The notes under the pieces: model-generated
Told to the model about the DNA's origin: nothing
Databases searched by the model: none
The model's input: only the letters and a program-made list of their open reading frames with translations
Shown: piece after piece, positions 63,456 to 64,000 of the stretch
How the letters are laid out: the number at the start of each line of letters is the position of its first letter
Numbering within the stretch: position 1 is the first letter of the stretch
Assembly (NCBI RefSeq): GCF_000600005.1
Contig: NZ_CP007446.1
Span: 620,001 to 684,000 of the forward strand
Direction: 5' to 3'
Origin: Snodgrassella alvi wkB2
GTDB lineage: Bacteria > Pseudomonadota > Gammaproteobacteria > Burkholderiales > Neisseriaceae
DNA length: 64,000 bases
Translations under genes and position numbers: made by a program

Positions 63456-64000
63456 TTAAAGAAGTATTTCTGATACCCAATTAAAACTATTTTTTATTAT
63501 TTCATCGTAAAGTAATTTATTATCTTTATAAATAAGACTGATATTACTGAGTCCTTCTAATATCACCATTAATTGATTGGTTATCGCCTCATTTTGTGGG
63601 TTTTGCCGGAGTTTATCGCGGATTAAATTTCGAATAAATTCTTTATGCTCCATAACCAGCTCTTTTATTGCATTATCGTTATGGATTTCTTCTCTTGCTC
63701 TGACAAATAAGCAGCCATTAAAATCGTCTTGATTGTACCAGTTTAAATGCCATTTAAATATCTGAATAATGGACTGTTGCTGGTCAATATCAGCTATTGC
63801 TTCGGTAAGTTCTTGTTTAAATCGCAAGTCTCTTAGTTTTAAAACTTCAAAGATTAAATTGTCTTTATTGCCAAAATGTTTATATAGCGTTGTTTTAGAG
63901 CAACCTGACTGGTCTCTTATTTCATCGACTCCTACGTTGCCAAAACCCTTTTGATAAAAGAGTTGTTCTGCTGTATCAGCAATTAATCTGTATGTTTTTT
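63456..64000 (-). CDS. TetR-family transcriptional regulator, N-terminus cut by window edge
   Basis: Open from the right window edge to the stop at 63456, at least 181 residues. The first visible stretch is a TetR HTH: IADTAEQLFYQKGFGNVGVD, then EIRDQSGCSKTTLYKHFGNKDNL. The C-terminal ligand-binding domain is helical. The first few residues and the start codon lie outside the window. Target genes are probably beyond 64 kb, upstream of it; the ligand is unknown. Confidence 0.9.
   Translation of the reverse strand, partial: KTYRLIADTAEQLFYQKGFGNVGVDEIRDQSGCSKTTLYKHFGNKDNLIFEVLKLRDLRFKQELTEAIADIDQQQSIIQIFKWHLNWYNQDDFNGCLFVRAREEIHNDNAIKELVMEHKEFIRNLIRDKLRQNPQNEAITNQLMVILEGLSNISLIYKDNKLLYDEIIKNSFNWVSEILL

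Noticed and set aside
1-64000. tRNA, rRNA, CRISPR arrays, insertion sequences, prophage
   Set aside because: I looked for cloverleaf-like segments, direct-repeat arrays, transposases and integrases on both strands and saw none; a covariance-model scan would be needed to exclude small RNA genes.

Overview
The window is a piece of a bacterial chromosome with moderate to low GC and AT-rich intergenic DNA. Protein content points to the betaproteobacterial family Neisseriaceae. The best fit I can offer from memory is a Snodgrassella-like gut symbiont: housekeeping genes of neisserial type, an AarC-type succinyl-CoA:acetate CoA-transferase, and DNA-uptake-sequence-like motifs in terminator hairpins. 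This identification is inference, since no rRNA or tRNA gene is visible. I saw no insertion sequence, prophage or CRISPR array. Both ends cut through regulators: an AraC-family gene on the left and a TetR-family gene on the right.

Layout: 1-2 kb, AraC-type regulator divergent from an MFS drug exporter. 2.1-6.7 kb, a lipid A modification and iron module: a VIT-type Fe/Mn transporter, a PmrA/QseB-like response regulator and its histidine kinase in one operon, divergent from eptA, with a textbook PmrA-type direct repeat in front of eptA. 6.7-12.7 kb, an AT-rich three-gene operon: TerB-N/TerB/TerB-C membrane protein, BrxD-like (DUF2791) ATPase and Lhr-like helicase. It looks like a genome-defence or DNA-processing island. 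13-25 kb, housekeeping genes: rdgC, dcd, a methyltransferase, a Bax-inhibitor-1 protein, queD-queE behind a preQ1-I riboswitch, ubiB, an NlpC/P60 hydrolase, dolP-diaA divergent from rsmI. 25-31 kb, an NlpD-like protein, secreted and lipoproteins of unknown function, an isochorismatase/Lrp pair, ubiX, an aromatic-residue leader peptide with an attenuator, and a polyamine-binding protein.

31.8-47 kb holds alaS, an orphan mlaC, glyA, aarC, miaA, nadK-recN, tusA, pyrC-thioesterase and ydcH. 46.8-50.7 kb is a lemA / TPM-domain / djlA / TPM-domain cluster. 51-62.8 kb is a molybdenum and formate respiration region: modABC-modE (with a ModE operator in front of modA), fdnGHI encoding a Cys-type rather than selenocysteine formate dehydrogenase-N, and the maturation genes fdhD and fdhE with a dicarboxylate/amino-acid symporter between them. 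Molybdate import supplies the cofactor of FdnG, FdhD sulfurates that cofactor, FdhE assists assembly, and FdnHI passes formate electrons to quinone.

The strongest second-look items are the TerB/DUF2791/helicase operon, the aromatic leader-peptide attenuator upstream of an unrecognised gene (28.1-28.9 kb), the preQ1 riboswitch that appears to act through a 21-codon upstream reading frame (18.9-19.0 kb), and a possible small RNA/15-residue peptide gene beside modE (50.9-51.0 kb).
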